DNA from: Erysipelotrichaceae bacterium
GTDB taxonomy: Bacteria > Bacillota_I > Bacilli_A > Erysipelotrichales > Erysipelotrichaceae
Length of the DNA: 5,345 nucleotides
Assembly: GCA_900754715.1 (NCBI GenBank)
Contig: CAAEDX010000116.1
Location: 1-5,345, forward strand
Reading direction: 5' to 3'
The notes beneath the pieces are model-generated. The model did no database searches. It was not told the DNA's origin and was given only the letters and a program-made list of their open reading frames with translations. Each line of letters opens with the position of its first letter. Within the stretch, counting starts at the first letter, position 1. The position numbers and the translations under genes are program-made. Positions 1 to 5,227 of this stretch are shown in pieces.

Positions 1-32
1 AGAAACAGAAGAAAAAACGGAAGAAACGATAA
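1..32 (+). CDS. ffh: C-terminal end of upstream gene, probably Ffh (signal recognition particle GTPase), partial
   Basis: Only the last nine codons and a TAA stop (30-32) are present, in the frame beginning at base 3. They encode a strongly basic tail, KQKKKRKKR. Such lysine/arginine-rich ends follow the methionine-rich M domain in some Ffh proteins, and ffh is the usual gene directly before rpsP in Firmicutes. Ffh binds 4.5S/SRP RNA and signal sequences in the cytoplasm. The assignment rests on position and charge alone. The other two frames also stop nearby (TAA 49-51; TGA 59-61), so even the frame is not certain. Confidence 0.45.
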   Translation, partial: KQKKKRKKR

Positions 33-57
33 TCTGCATGGTGTTAAGTAAAAATAC

Positions 58-85
58 TTGACACCTTTGGTTTCTCTGCTATAAT
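58..85 (+). promoter_or_regulatory. Strong sigma-A promoter with extended -10, for rpsP
   Basis: A perfect -35 box TTGACA (58-63) and a perfect -10 box TATAAT (80-85) are separated by 16 nt. A TG at 77-78 makes the extended -10 motif TGCTATAAT. Transcription should start near base 92, leaving a leader of only about 26 nt that holds little besides the ribosome binding site AGGAGG (103-108), 9 nt before the rpsP ATG. A match this good fits a highly expressed ribosomal protein gene. The leader is too short for a structured autoregulatory element, so control probably lies elsewhere. Confidence 0.9.
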
Positions 86-117
86 GTCAGGGTGTGAAAA
101 GCAGGAGGAAATGAAAA

Positions 118-420
118 ATGGTAAAACTGAGACTGAAAAGAATGGGTAAGAAAGGCGCGCCTTTCTATCGTATCGTAGCGGCAGACAGCCACTTCCCGCG
201 TGATGGACGCTTCATCGAAGCAATCGGAACTTATGATCCGACCAGACATCCGTCCGCGATCACCCTGGATACAGAGCTGGCCATCAAATGGCTGAAGAAC
301 GGCGCACAGCCTTCTGACACAGTTCGCAGCATTCTGTCAAAAGAAGGAGTCCTGACGCGTCTGCACGGAGAGAAAAACGCCAAAAAATCAGGGATTACGA
401 GAAGGTTCTGCTTGATCTGA
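118..420 (+). CDS. rpsP: 30S ribosomal protein bS16, reading through its expected stop
   Basis: bS16 is an early-assembling 30S protein that binds 16S rRNA. The N-terminal half is a clear family match: [11 protein letters not shown] at residues 2-12, then [11 protein letters not shown], and then the [14 protein letters not shown] block (about 28-41). The family signal ends near residue 90 (GEKNAKK), which is a normal bS16 length. The frame as given continues ten more residues ([10 protein letters not shown]) into khpA and stops at TGA 418-420. Those residues are simply khpA sequence read in the wrong frame. Codon 91 is TCA (388-390), where TGA would give a 90-residue protein. I infer the natural end is at 390. 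The start at 118 is set by AGGAGG 9 nt upstream and by the conserved MVKLRL start. Confidence 0.93.
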   Translation: MVKLRLKRMGKKGAPFYRIVAADSHFPRDGRFIEAIGTYDPTRHPSAITLDTELAIKWLKNGAQPSDTVRSILSKEGVLTRLHGEKNAKKSGITRRFCLI

Positions 421-635
421 TCAGACCGATCGTTGACGACAAGAACACGGTATCCGTGAAGCAGATGGAGAGCCTCGATGAGAACGAGATCTTGCTGTAT
501 GTGTATGCCGACAACGATGATGTTGCCCGTCTGATCGGACGCAGGGGCGTCATGGCAGGCTCGATCCGGCAGATGATGTCGGTCGCCGCTCGTGATGACC
601 GCCGTCATGTGACGATCAAGTTCGAAGCATATTGA
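387..635 (+). CDS. khpA: KhpA, KH-domain RNA-binding protein; start codon reads ATC instead of ATG
   Basis: This is the YlqC/KhpA family: a single-KH-domain RNA-binding protein that in other Firmicutes partners with KhpB and affects cell-envelope and RNA regulation. The frame from 387 encodes about 82 residues, the normal family length, beginning (M/I)[15 protein letters not shown]. The KH signature GRRG lies in [13 protein letters not shown] (about residues 48-60), followed by [10 protein letters not shown]. It stops at TGA 633-635. No ATG, GTG or TTG occurs upstream in this frame at a sensible distance. The next in-frame ones (GTG 456, ATG 465) would delete the first strand and helix of the domain. 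Codon 387-389 is ATC, and with G at 389 it would be ATG overlapping an rpsP TGA, just as rimM and trmD overlap. A weak GGAGAG (367-372) lies 14 nt upstream, so translation is probably coupled to rpsP. Identity is confident; expression from this exact sequence is doubtful. Confidence 0.88.
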   Translation: MRDYEKVLLDLIRPIVDDKNTVSVKQMESLDENEILLYVYADNDDVARLIGRRGVMAGSIRQMMSVAARDDRRHVTIKFEAY

Positions 636-637
636 AG

Positions 638-662
638 AGGATGCGCAGCGCATCCTTTTTTT
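638..662 (+). terminator. Intrinsic terminator after khpA
   Basis: An 8-bp perfect stem AGGATGCG (638-645) / CGCATCCT (649-656) with a CAG loop is followed by a run of seven T (656-662). It starts 2 nt after the khpA stop and ends only 19 nt before the rimM ATG. I see no good promoter between it and rimM, so rimM-trmD may depend on read-through. Confidence 0.85.
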
Positions 663-668
663 GGAAAA

Positions 669-674
669 GGGAGG
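669..674 (+). promoter_or_regulatory. Ribosome binding site that fixes the rimM start
   Basis: GGGAGG lies 7 nt before ATG 682. It supports that start over the in-frame TTG at 661, which overlaps the terminator T-run, and over the out-of-frame ATG at 678, only 3 nt away. Confidence 0.85.
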
Positions 675-681
675 TATATGG

Positions 682-1185
682 ATGGAAACGGTAAAGATCG
701 GCAAGATCGTGAATACCCACGGATTGAAGGGAGAGCTGAAGATCATCCCTTCCACGCATTTCATCGAAGAGCGTTTTGGCAAAGGCGCATCCATCCTGAT
801 CCGCAAGGACAGCGTTCACGTGCATGTGAAAGTAGAGCGGATGCGGGTCGACCGCGGCATGGTCTATGTCGTGCTGGAAGGATTGCACGACATCAATGAC
901 GTGGAGATCTACAAAGGCTGCGAGGTATTCATCGACAAAGCAGACCTGCACCCGCTCAGCGAGGATGAAGTCTACTATTCTCAGCTGATGGATTGTGAAG
1001 TCTATACGGATGAAGACGTCTATGTCGGCCGTGTCGTCGATGTGATCGAGACCGGCGCCAATGCCGTGCTGCGTGTGCAGCGCGAAAATGACAGCGTCCT
1101 GATCCCTTATGTGAAGGCTGTGGTCACCGCGGTCAATGTGGAAGAAAAGCGGATCGAGATCGAGGCGATGGAAGGATTGTTATGA
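682..1185 (+). CDS. rimM: Ribosome maturation factor RimM
   Basis: RimM binds ribosomal protein uS19 and assists maturation of the 30S head and of 16S rRNA. The 167-residue length is typical. The N-terminal RimM domain opens with the hallmark VKIGKIVNTHGLKGELKI (residues 4-21). The PRC-barrel half starts around residue 95 (DEVYYSQLMDCEVYTDE), then GRVVDVIETGANAVLRV, then the conserved VLIPYVKAVV near residues 135-144, and ends in IEIEAMEGLL. The stop TGA (1183-1185) overlaps the trmD ATG by 4 nt (ATGA), so the two are translationally coupled. The terminator directly upstream suggests the rimM-trmD pair is transcribed less than rpsP-khpA. Confidence 0.97.
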   Translation: METVKIGKIVNTHGLKGELKIIPSTHFIEERFGKGASILIRKDSVHVHVKVERMRVDRGMVYVVLEGLHDINDVEIYKGCEVFIDKADLHPLSEDEVYYSQLMDCEVYTDEDVYVGRVVDVIETGANAVLRVQRENDSVLIPYVKAVVTAVNVEEKRIEIEAMEGLL

Positions 1186-1922
1186 AGATCACGGTGATCA
1201 CCATCTTCCCAGAATTCTTTGACTCTTTTACGACGACCAGCATCATCAAGCGAGCCATCGATTCGGGCAAAGTGGAATTTGAGACCATTGATTTCCGCGA
1301 TTTTACGCTCGATCGGCACCGGCATGTGGATGATACGCCCTATGGCGGCGGACAAGGGATGGTGCTTGCTCCTCAGCCGATCACTGACGCGCTGCGCAGC
1401 GTCAGGACGCCGCGCTCCCATGTGGTCATGATGACCCCGCAGGGAAAGACCTTCAATCAGCGCCAGGCGCTGCGGCTGGCACATCAGGATCATCTGATCT
1501 TTCTGTGCGGCCACTACGAAGGCTTTGACGAGCGCATCCGCGCTTATGTGGATGAGGAGATCAGCATCGGGGATTATGTCCTTACCGGCGGTGAGCCGGC
1601 CGCGATGGTTGTCTGTGACGCCATCATACGCCTGCAGGAAGGCGTGATCCTGGAACAGTCTCACGCGGACGATTCTTTCTCAGACGGTTTGCTGGAATAT
1701 CCGCAATACACGAAGCCCGCTCAGTTTGAAGGGATGGCCGTTCCGGAGGTGTTGCTCAGCGGGCACCATGCCAATATCCGACGCTGGCGGCTGAAGCAGT
1801 CGCTGCTGCGCACCTTGCAGCGGCGTCCTGACTTGCTGGAAGAACGCGAGTTCACTGAGGAGGAATTGAAGCTGCTTGAGGAATTATGCCTGGAAAGATC
1901 AAAAAATATTTGCGATGAATGA
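1182..1922 (+). CDS. trmD: tRNA (guanine-37-N1)-methyltransferase TrmD
   Basis: TrmD uses S-adenosylmethionine to methylate G37 next to the anticodon in a set of tRNAs, preventing +1 frameshifts. At 246 residues it is full length. Visible hallmarks are MKITVITIFPEFF at the N-terminus, DDTPYGGGQGMVL (50-62), MMTPQGKTF (83-91), LCGHYEGFDER (108-118), and IGDYVLTGGEPAAMV (129-143), which forms part of the trefoil-knot AdoMet site. The catalytic-aspartate segment is DDSFSDGLLEYPQYTKP (163-179). The C-terminal tRNA-binding domain holds LLSGHHANIRRWR (191-203). The ATG overlaps the rimM stop, and AAGGA (1172-1176) supplies the ribosome binding site. The last codons double as the promoter of rplS. 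Confidence 0.98.
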   Translation: MKITVITIFPEFFDSFTTTSIIKRAIDSGKVEFETIDFRDFTLDRHRHVDDTPYGGGQGMVLAPQPITDALRSVRTPRSHVVMMTPQGKTFNQRQALRLAHQDHLIFLCGHYEGFDERIRAYVDEEISIGDYVLTGGEPAAMVVCDAIIRLQEGVILEQSHADDSFSDGLLEYPQYTKPAQFEGMAVPEVLLSGHHANIRRWRLKQSLLRTLQRRPDLLEEREFTEEELKLLEELCLERSKNICDE

Positions 1923-1938
1923 AAATCTATGGTATTAT
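1910..1938 (+). promoter_or_regulatory. Promoter for rplS, inside the 3' end of trmD
   Basis: A -35-like TTGCGA (1910-1915) and -10 TATTAT (1933-1938) are 17 nt apart. TG at 1930-1931 gives an extended -10. The -35 box lies in the last trmD codons. Transcription would begin near 1945, at the first structured part of the leader. This would let rplS be made independently of rimM-trmD. Confidence 0.65.
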
Positions 1939-1943
1939 TTTGT

Positions 1944-2011
1944 GGCCTGAGTGGCCGTGGTTCCGCTGATCATAAGATGTATGAACCCAACGCATGAATA
2001 AAGAAAAGGAG
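1944..2011 (+). promoter_or_regulatory. Probable bL19 (rplS) 5' leader, autoregulatory RNA
   Basis: The leader begins with GGCC (1944-1947) / GGCC (1953-1956), a small hairpin with a 5-nt loop. A GGTTC (1959-1963) / GAACC (1983-1987) stem then closes a 19-nt loop. CGCATGAA (1991-1998) and the ribosome binding site AAAGGAG (2005-2011) follow. Short structured L19 leaders are known upstream of rplS in many Firmicutes (the Rfam L19 leader family) and are thought to bind bL19 for feedback. Position, size and the GGTTC/GAACC pairing fit, but I assign it from context and partial recall of the family, not from a model match. Confidence 0.55.
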
Positions 2012-2022
2012 ACGTCATTAAC

Positions 2023-2370
2023 ATGAACATGAATTTAGTCAACGAAGTGACCAGATCACAGCTCAATCCGAATGTGCCTTTCTTTAAATCAGGAAGCACA
2101 GTCCGCGTACACGTAAAGATCAAGGAAGGCGATAAGTCCCGTATCCAGGTATTCGAGGGCGTGGTCGTTGCCAAGAAAGGCGGAGGCATCGCTGAGACGT
2201 TTACTGTCCGCAAGATCTCCAACCAGATCGGTGTGGAGAGAACGTTCCCGCTGCATTCTCCGATCATCGATAAGATCGAAGTTGTCCGCAAGGGTAAGGT
2301 AAGAAGAAACAAGCTGACTTATCTGCGCAATCGTTCTGGAAAGGCAGCACGTATCAAGGAAATCCGTTAA
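2023..2370 (+). CDS. rplS: 50S ribosomal protein bL19
   Basis: bL19 sits at the 30S-50S interface near the bridge region of the large subunit. The 115-residue length is standard. Family hallmarks are [37 protein letters not shown] (about residues 19-55), [23 protein letters not shown] (57-79), and the basic end [27 protein letters not shown] 2023 is 11 nt from AAAGGAG. The in-frame ATG at 2029 is 17 nt away and less likely. With its own promoter, leader and terminator the gene appears to be a one-gene transcription unit inside the larger block. Confidence 0.98.
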   Translation: MNMNLVNEVTRSQLNPNVPFFKSGSTVRVHVKIKEGDKSRIQVFEGVVVAKKGGGIAETFTVRKISNQIGVERTFPLHSPIIDKIEVVRKGKVRRNKLTYLRNRSGKAARIKEIR

Positions 2371-2372
2371 TG

Positions 2373-2411
2373 AAAGAAGGGGCTGGCATGATTGCCGCCT
2401 TTTCTTTTTTT
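2373..2411 (+). terminator. Intrinsic terminator after rplS
   Basis: The left arm 2373-2388 pairs with 2393-2407 around a TGAT loop. There are four inner GC-rich pairs (GGCA/TGCC), one wobble and one bulged C, then about ten further pairs, two of them G-T. A T-rich tail runs to 2411. The A-rich left foot and T-rich right foot could also let it terminate in the opposite direction. Confidence 0.8.
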
Positions 2412-2436
2412 GATGTACCATAAGCTGAAATTGCGA

Positions 2437-2442
2437 TATAAT
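2437..2442 (+). promoter_or_regulatory. Candidate -10 box for the signal peptidase - rbgA - rnhB unit
   Basis: A consensus TATAAT lies 26 nt after the rplS terminator. The hexamer 17 nt upstream (TGTACC, 2414-2419) is a poor -35. Transcription from it would begin around 2449, after the ATG at 2445, which argues for the later start ATG 2469. The preceding terminator makes a promoter here likely. Confidence 0.6.
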
Positions 2443-2455
2443 AAATGAGCATTGT

Positions 2456-2460
2456 GAGGA
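2456..2460 (+). promoter_or_regulatory. Ribosome binding site that decides the start of the first signal peptidase gene
   Basis: GAGGA lies 8 nt before ATG 2469. The earlier in-frame ATGs at 2445 and 2460 have no such site at proper distance, and the 2445 ATG precedes the expected transcription start. Confidence 0.65.
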
Positions 2461-2468
2461 TGAAAGAT

Positions 2469-3047
2469 ATGGAACTACAGGAAGAAAGACAGACAAATGA
2501 GAAGAAACGCAGATTCGGGCTGGAACTGCTTGATTTCGTCAAGATCCTGCTCGTGTGTTTTATCGTTGCCTTCGGTATCAAGACATTCATCGCCCGTCCG
2601 GTGTTCGTGGAAGGCAGCAGCATGTATCCGACGCTTCAGGACGGGGAATTCGGATTTACCAATCTGCTGGGTCTCTCGCTTGAGGGAGTGAACCGCGGCG
2701 ACATCGTGATCGTGGAAGAAGGCAGCGAATACTGGGTCAAACGCGTGATCGGCCTGCCCAACGAGACGATCGAATGCCGCGACAATGTCGTCTACATCAA
2801 CGGCGAGCCGCTGGACGAGCCGTATCTGGACAGTGATTATGTGAAGGATATCGAAAACAATCAGGGCTATTTCACCAGCGATTTTGAGGCGATCGAACTG
2901 GGCAGCGACGAGTATTTCGTGATGGGAGATAACCGCGTCGTTTCAGCGGATTCCCGTGTGGTCGGTCCGTTCAGCCGTTCTCAGATCGTCGGCAAAGGCG
3001 TGCTCGTGCTTCTGCCGCTTGATCAGCTGGGCTATAAGAATCAATGA
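2469..3047 (+). CDS. lepB: Type I signal peptidase (first of two tandem copies)
   Basis: This membrane-anchored serine protease cleaves signal peptides from Sec-exported proteins on the outer face of the membrane. From ATG 2469 it has 192 residues. A charged N-terminus (EERQTNEKKRR) precedes one membrane segment (about 24-40). The catalytic serine is Ser51 in VEGSSMYPTLQDGE, and the catalytic lysine is Lys91 in YWVKRVIGLP. NGEPLDEPYL follows at 111-120, and box E is GDNRVVSADSR (153-163). The single anchor and small size are typical of the prokaryotic-type (P-type) SPase I of Gram-positives. An upstream ATG at 2445 would add eight residues. lepB between rplS and rbgA is a common Firmicutes arrangement. 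Confidence 0.95.
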   Translation: MELQEERQTNEKKRRFGLELLDFVKILLVCFIVAFGIKTFIARPVFVEGSSMYPTLQDGEFGFTNLLGLSLEGVNRGDIVIVEEGSEYWVKRVIGLPNETIECRDNVVYINGEPLDEPYLDSDYVKDIENNQGYFTSDFEAIELGSDEYFVMGDNRVVSADSRVVGPFSRSQIVGKGVLVLLPLDQLGYKNQ

Positions 3048-3053
3048 GCAAAC

Positions 3054-3059
3054 AGGAGG
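3054..3059 (+). promoter_or_regulatory. Ribosome binding site pointing to a TTG start for the second signal peptidase gene
   Basis: AGGAGG is only 1 nt before ATG 3061, too close for normal initiation, but 7 nt before the in-frame TTG at 3067. The spacing favours TTG. Confidence 0.65.
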
Positions 3060-3066
3060 GATGCGT

Positions 3067-3624
3067 TTGAAAGAGCGGAAAAAACTGATCAGCGTGCTTG
3101 AATTTCTGCGCGCGCTCGCGCTGGCCACGCTGCTGCTGACACTGTTCATGACATTTGTGCTGCGTCCGATGCAAGTGGCCGGCGGATCGATGGCGCCGCT
3201 TTTGCAGGACGGCGAGCGCGTTCTCATCAATGTGCTGGGCGGCATGGTGAAGACACCCCAGCGTTTTGATGTCGTCGTGGTCAGACATGAAGATGAGCTC
3301 TGGGTCAAGCGTGTGATCGCCCTTCCTTATGAACGAGTGAGCTGGCATGACGATACGCTGTATATCGATGGCGAGCCGGTGGATGAGCCGTTCCTCGATA
3401 AAGGATATATGCAGGAAGTTCGGCAGGCGCTGCAAAGCGATGTCTTCAGTGCCGATATGGAGGAGCGGACGATGGGCGCGGATGAATACTTGCTGGCAGG
3501 AGACAACCGGCCTTTCTCACTAGACAGCCGCAACCTGCAGGCAGGGACATTTCAGCGGAGGGACATCATTGCCAACGGCCTGTTCATCGTATGGCCGCTG
3601 AATGAAATGAGGTGGATCGACTGA
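3067..3624 (+). CDS. lepB: Type I signal peptidase (second tandem copy)
   Basis: This is a paralogue of the preceding gene with the same fold and active site but clearly diverged. From TTG 3067 it has 185 residues (187 from ATG 3061). A basic start (KERKK) and one hydrophobic segment (about 13-32) anchor it in the membrane. The catalytic serine is Ser41 in VAGGSMAPLLQDGE, and the lysine is Lys81 in LWVKRVIALP. DGEPVDEPFLDKGY spans 101-114, and box E is AGDNRPFSLDSR (144-155). The box around the serine reads SMAPLL where most family members, including its neighbour, have SMxPTL, so substrate preference may differ. It starts 19 nt after the first copy. Its TGA (3622-3624) overlaps the rbgA ATG by one base, which implies an operon. 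Confidence 0.93.
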   Translation: MKERKKLISVLEFLRALALATLLLTLFMTFVLRPMQVAGGSMAPLLQDGERVLINVLGGMVKTPQRFDVVVVRHEDELWVKRVIALPYERVSWHDDTLYIDGEPVDEPFLDKGYMQEVRQALQSDVFSADMEERTMGADEYLLAGDNRPFSLDSRNLQAGTFQRRDIIANGLFIVWPLNEMRWID

Positions 3625-4502
3625 TGGAAGAAAACAAGAGCAAATTGAACATCCAGTGGTTTCCTGGTCATATGACCAAGGCGAAACGGCAGATGGAGGA
3701 GCATCTGAAAATGGTGGATATGGTCATCGAGCTTAGGGACGCGCGCATTCCGGATGCCAGCAAAAACCCGCTGATCGATGAGCTGACCGCCCATAAGCCG
3801 CGCTTGATCCTGCTGAGCAAGAAAGATAAGGCTGATCCGCAGATCAGCGCCGCGTGGATCGCTGCGCTGGAAAAAGCAGAAGTCAAGGCGATGGCCGTGG
3901 ATCTGCTGCATGAGAAGCTGGAGAAGCGCATCACTGCCGCGGCGCAGGAACTGATGAAGGCGAAGATCGAACGCATGAAGCGCCGCGGCATGCGACCCCG
4001 GGCCATCCGCGCCATGGTCGTCGGCGTGCCCAATGTCGGCAAGTCCACCTTGATCAACGCGCTGGCTCATCGCCGTGCGGCCGTGACCGGCGATCGGCCG
4101 GGCGTGACCAAGGCGCTGCAATGGGTCAAGGTCGGCAAGAGCCTTGAGCTGCTGGATACCCCAGGCGTGCTCTGGCCGAAGTTCGAGGATGAAGAAGCGG
4201 CGCTGCGCCTGGCCGTGACCGGCGCGATCCGCGATGAGATCCTTCCCCTGGAGGAAGTGGCTTTCTGGGCCATGGAATATCTGCAGCAGCACCAGCCGCA
4301 GTTGTTACAGGAACGCTATGGAATCACGCTGAGCGAGCGTCCCTATGACAACTTGCTGGAGATCGGCCGCAAGCGCGGCTATCTCATGAATGGCGAGGTC
4401 GATGAAAAGCGGCTGATCACCGCGTTTTTGCGAGAGATCAGAGACGGCAAGATCGGAGCCGTCAGCTGGGAGCATCCCCATGAAGATCGAACATACTCAT
4501 GA
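3624..4502 (+). CDS. rbgA: Ribosome biogenesis GTPase RbgA (YlqF)
   Basis: RbgA is a circularly permuted GTPase needed late in 50S assembly. At 292 residues the protein is full length. IQWFPGHMTKAKR (10-22) contains the conserved His16, which corresponds to the catalytic histidine near the N-terminus of RbgA. The GTPase motifs appear in permuted order: G4 as LLSKKDKAD (63-71), then G1 GVPNVGKST (134-142), the G2 region GDRPGVTK (156-163), and G3 DTPGVLWPKF (178-187). The C-terminal domain includes RLAVTGAIRDEI (195-206) and ends IREIRDGKIGAVSWEHP. G4 has Ser65 where Asn is usual (NKxD). The start at ATG 3624 is backed by GAGGTG (3609-3614). A GTG at 3612 would overlap that site. Confidence 0.96.
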   Translation: MEENKSKLNIQWFPGHMTKAKRQMEEHLKMVDMVIELRDARIPDASKNPLIDELTAHKPRLILLSKKDKADPQISAAWIAALEKAEVKAMAVDLLHEKLEKRITAAAQELMKAKIERMKRRGMRPRAIRAMVVGVPNVGKSTLINALAHRRAAVTGDRPGVTKALQWVKVGKSLELLDTPGVLWPKFEDEEAALRLAVTGAIRDEILPLEEVAFWAMEYLQQHQPQLLQERYGITLSERPYDNLLEIGRKRGYLMNGEVDEKRLITAFLREIRDGKIGAVSWEHPHEDRTYS

Positions 4503-5124
4503 GATCGCGTGGTGGGATGCCGGAATGAAGCATATCATCGGACTGGATGAGGCAGGCCGGGGTCCGATCGCCGGGCCGCTGGTCGTGGCCGGCGTCTGCT
4601 TTTCTCCGTATTATGCCCACGAAGAGATCTATGATTCCAAGAAGCTCAGCGAGAAGAAGCGTGAACAGCTCTTTGATGAGATCATGGCCCAGGCCTTGGA
4701 GACACATGTCGTGATCGTAGATCCGCAGACCGTGGATGAAAAGAATATCTACCGCGCGACGCAGGATGCGATGCAGCAGATCGTGGATGCGTTCGTGCGC
4801 AAAGACGGTGTGCTGACAGATGCCATGCCGCTTCCTGCCTGTACATTGCCTTGTGAGCCGCTGATCAAAGGCGATATGAAAAGCGTGAGCATCGCTGCGG
4901 CCAGCATCCTGGCTAAGGTGACCCGCGACCGGATCATGAAAGGCTATGACGCGCAGTATCCCCAATATGGGTTTGCCCGTCATAAGGGCTATCCGACCAA
5001 AGCGCACCTGCAGGCGCTGGAAACTTATGGCGTGCTGCCGATCCACCGTCGCAGCTATGCGCCGGTGCGTGAGGCGCTCATGCCGCATCTCGATCTGTGT
5101 TTCGATGCGCGCGATCAGCATTGA
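4480..5124 (+). CDS. rnhB: Ribonuclease HII
   Basis: RNase HII cleaves RNA in RNA-DNA hybrids, including single ribonucleotides misincorporated in DNA, in the cytoplasm. The 214-residue protein has all family motifs: IGLDEAGRGPIAGPLVVAGV (20-39) with catalytic Asp23 and Glu24, then DSKKLSEKKREQL (52-64). LTDAMPLP carries Asp114, and KGDMKSVSIAAASILAKVTRD (130-150) carries Asp132. Asp114 and Asp132 are the expected third and fourth acidic residues. The C-terminal YGFARHKGYPTKAHLQAL and HRRSYAPVR segments are also present. The ATG lies 23 nt inside the end of rbgA. TGGGAG (4467-4472) is 7 nt upstream, so the start is well placed and translation is coupled. Confidence 0.97.
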   Translation: MKIEHTHEIAWWDAGMKHIIGLDEAGRGPIAGPLVVAGVCFSPYYAHEEIYDSKKLSEKKREQLFDEIMAQALETHVVIVDPQTVDEKNIYRATQDAMQQIVDAFVRKDGVLTDAMPLPACTLPCEPLIKGDMKSVSIAAASILAKVTRDRIMKGYDAQYPQYGFARHKGYPTKAHLQALETYGVLPIHRRSYAPVREALMPHLDLCFDARDQH

Positions 5125-5144
5125 AGAGCCATGCGGCTCTTTTT
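5124..5144 (+). terminator. Intrinsic terminator after rnhB
   Basis: AAGAGCC (5124-5130) pairs perfectly with GGCTCTT (5135-5141) around an ATGC loop, with T continuing to 5144. It begins on the last base of the rnhB stop codon and ends the signal peptidase - rbgA - rnhB unit. Confidence 0.88.
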
Positions 5145-5152
5145 ATATGGGA

Positions 5153-5212
5153 AAATCAGAATAATCAAAGATGTTGCAAAATAAATCAGAATCATGTATA
5201 TTGAAATCAGAG
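5153..5212 (+). repeat. Short direct repeats AAATCAGA(AT) around the promoter
   Basis: AAATCAGAAT occurs exactly at 5153-5162 and 5183-5192, and a third shorter copy AAATCAGA at 5204-5211. Start-to-start spacing is 30 and 21 nt, close to three and two helical turns. The copies sit upstream of the -35, in the spacer, and at the expected transcription start. They could be an operator, but the region is AT-rich and chance is possible. Confidence 0.4.
5174..5202 (+). promoter_or_regulatory. Promoter for the downstream unidentified gene
   Basis: -35 TTGCAA (5174-5179) and -10 TATATT (5197-5202) are spaced 17 nt apart. The expected transcription start is about 5209, giving a leader of roughly 19 nt that contains the ribosome binding site. 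It follows a terminator, as expected for an independent unit. Confidence 0.7.
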
Positions 5213-5227
5213 AAATGAGGTGATCAG

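Noticed and set aside
111..149. Short 12-codon reading frame starting at ATG 111, overlapping the rpsP start
   Set aside because: It lies only 2 nt from AGGAGG and is out of frame. ATG 118 has correct spacing and encodes conserved bS16.
608..635. Possible weak promoter at the end of khpA (TGTGAC ... TATTGA) for rimM
   Set aside because: Both boxes match poorly, and any start would lie before the terminator hairpin, so it would not bypass it.
661..684. TTG start at 661 for rimM, adding seven residues
   Set aside because: The TTG overlaps the terminator T-run and has no ribosome binding site. GGGAGG is well spaced for ATG 682, and the family begins near METVKIGK.
231..806. Antisense open frame of 191 codons across rpsP, khpA and rimM
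   Set aside because: It mirrors well-identified genes on the + strand, spans a terminator and has no recognisable domain. The other minus-strand frames (for example 1107-1664, 3552-4292, 4462-5121) are rejected for the same reason.
2445..2468. Earlier ATG (2445) for the first signal peptidase
   Set aside because: It has no ribosome binding site and lies before the transcription start expected from the TATAAT at 2437-2442.
2956..3066. Long upstream extension of the second signal peptidase frame to GTG 2956
   Set aside because: It overlaps the first signal peptidase gene by about 90 nt, and the added residues look like off-frame translation. AGGAGG at 3054-3059 marks the true start region.
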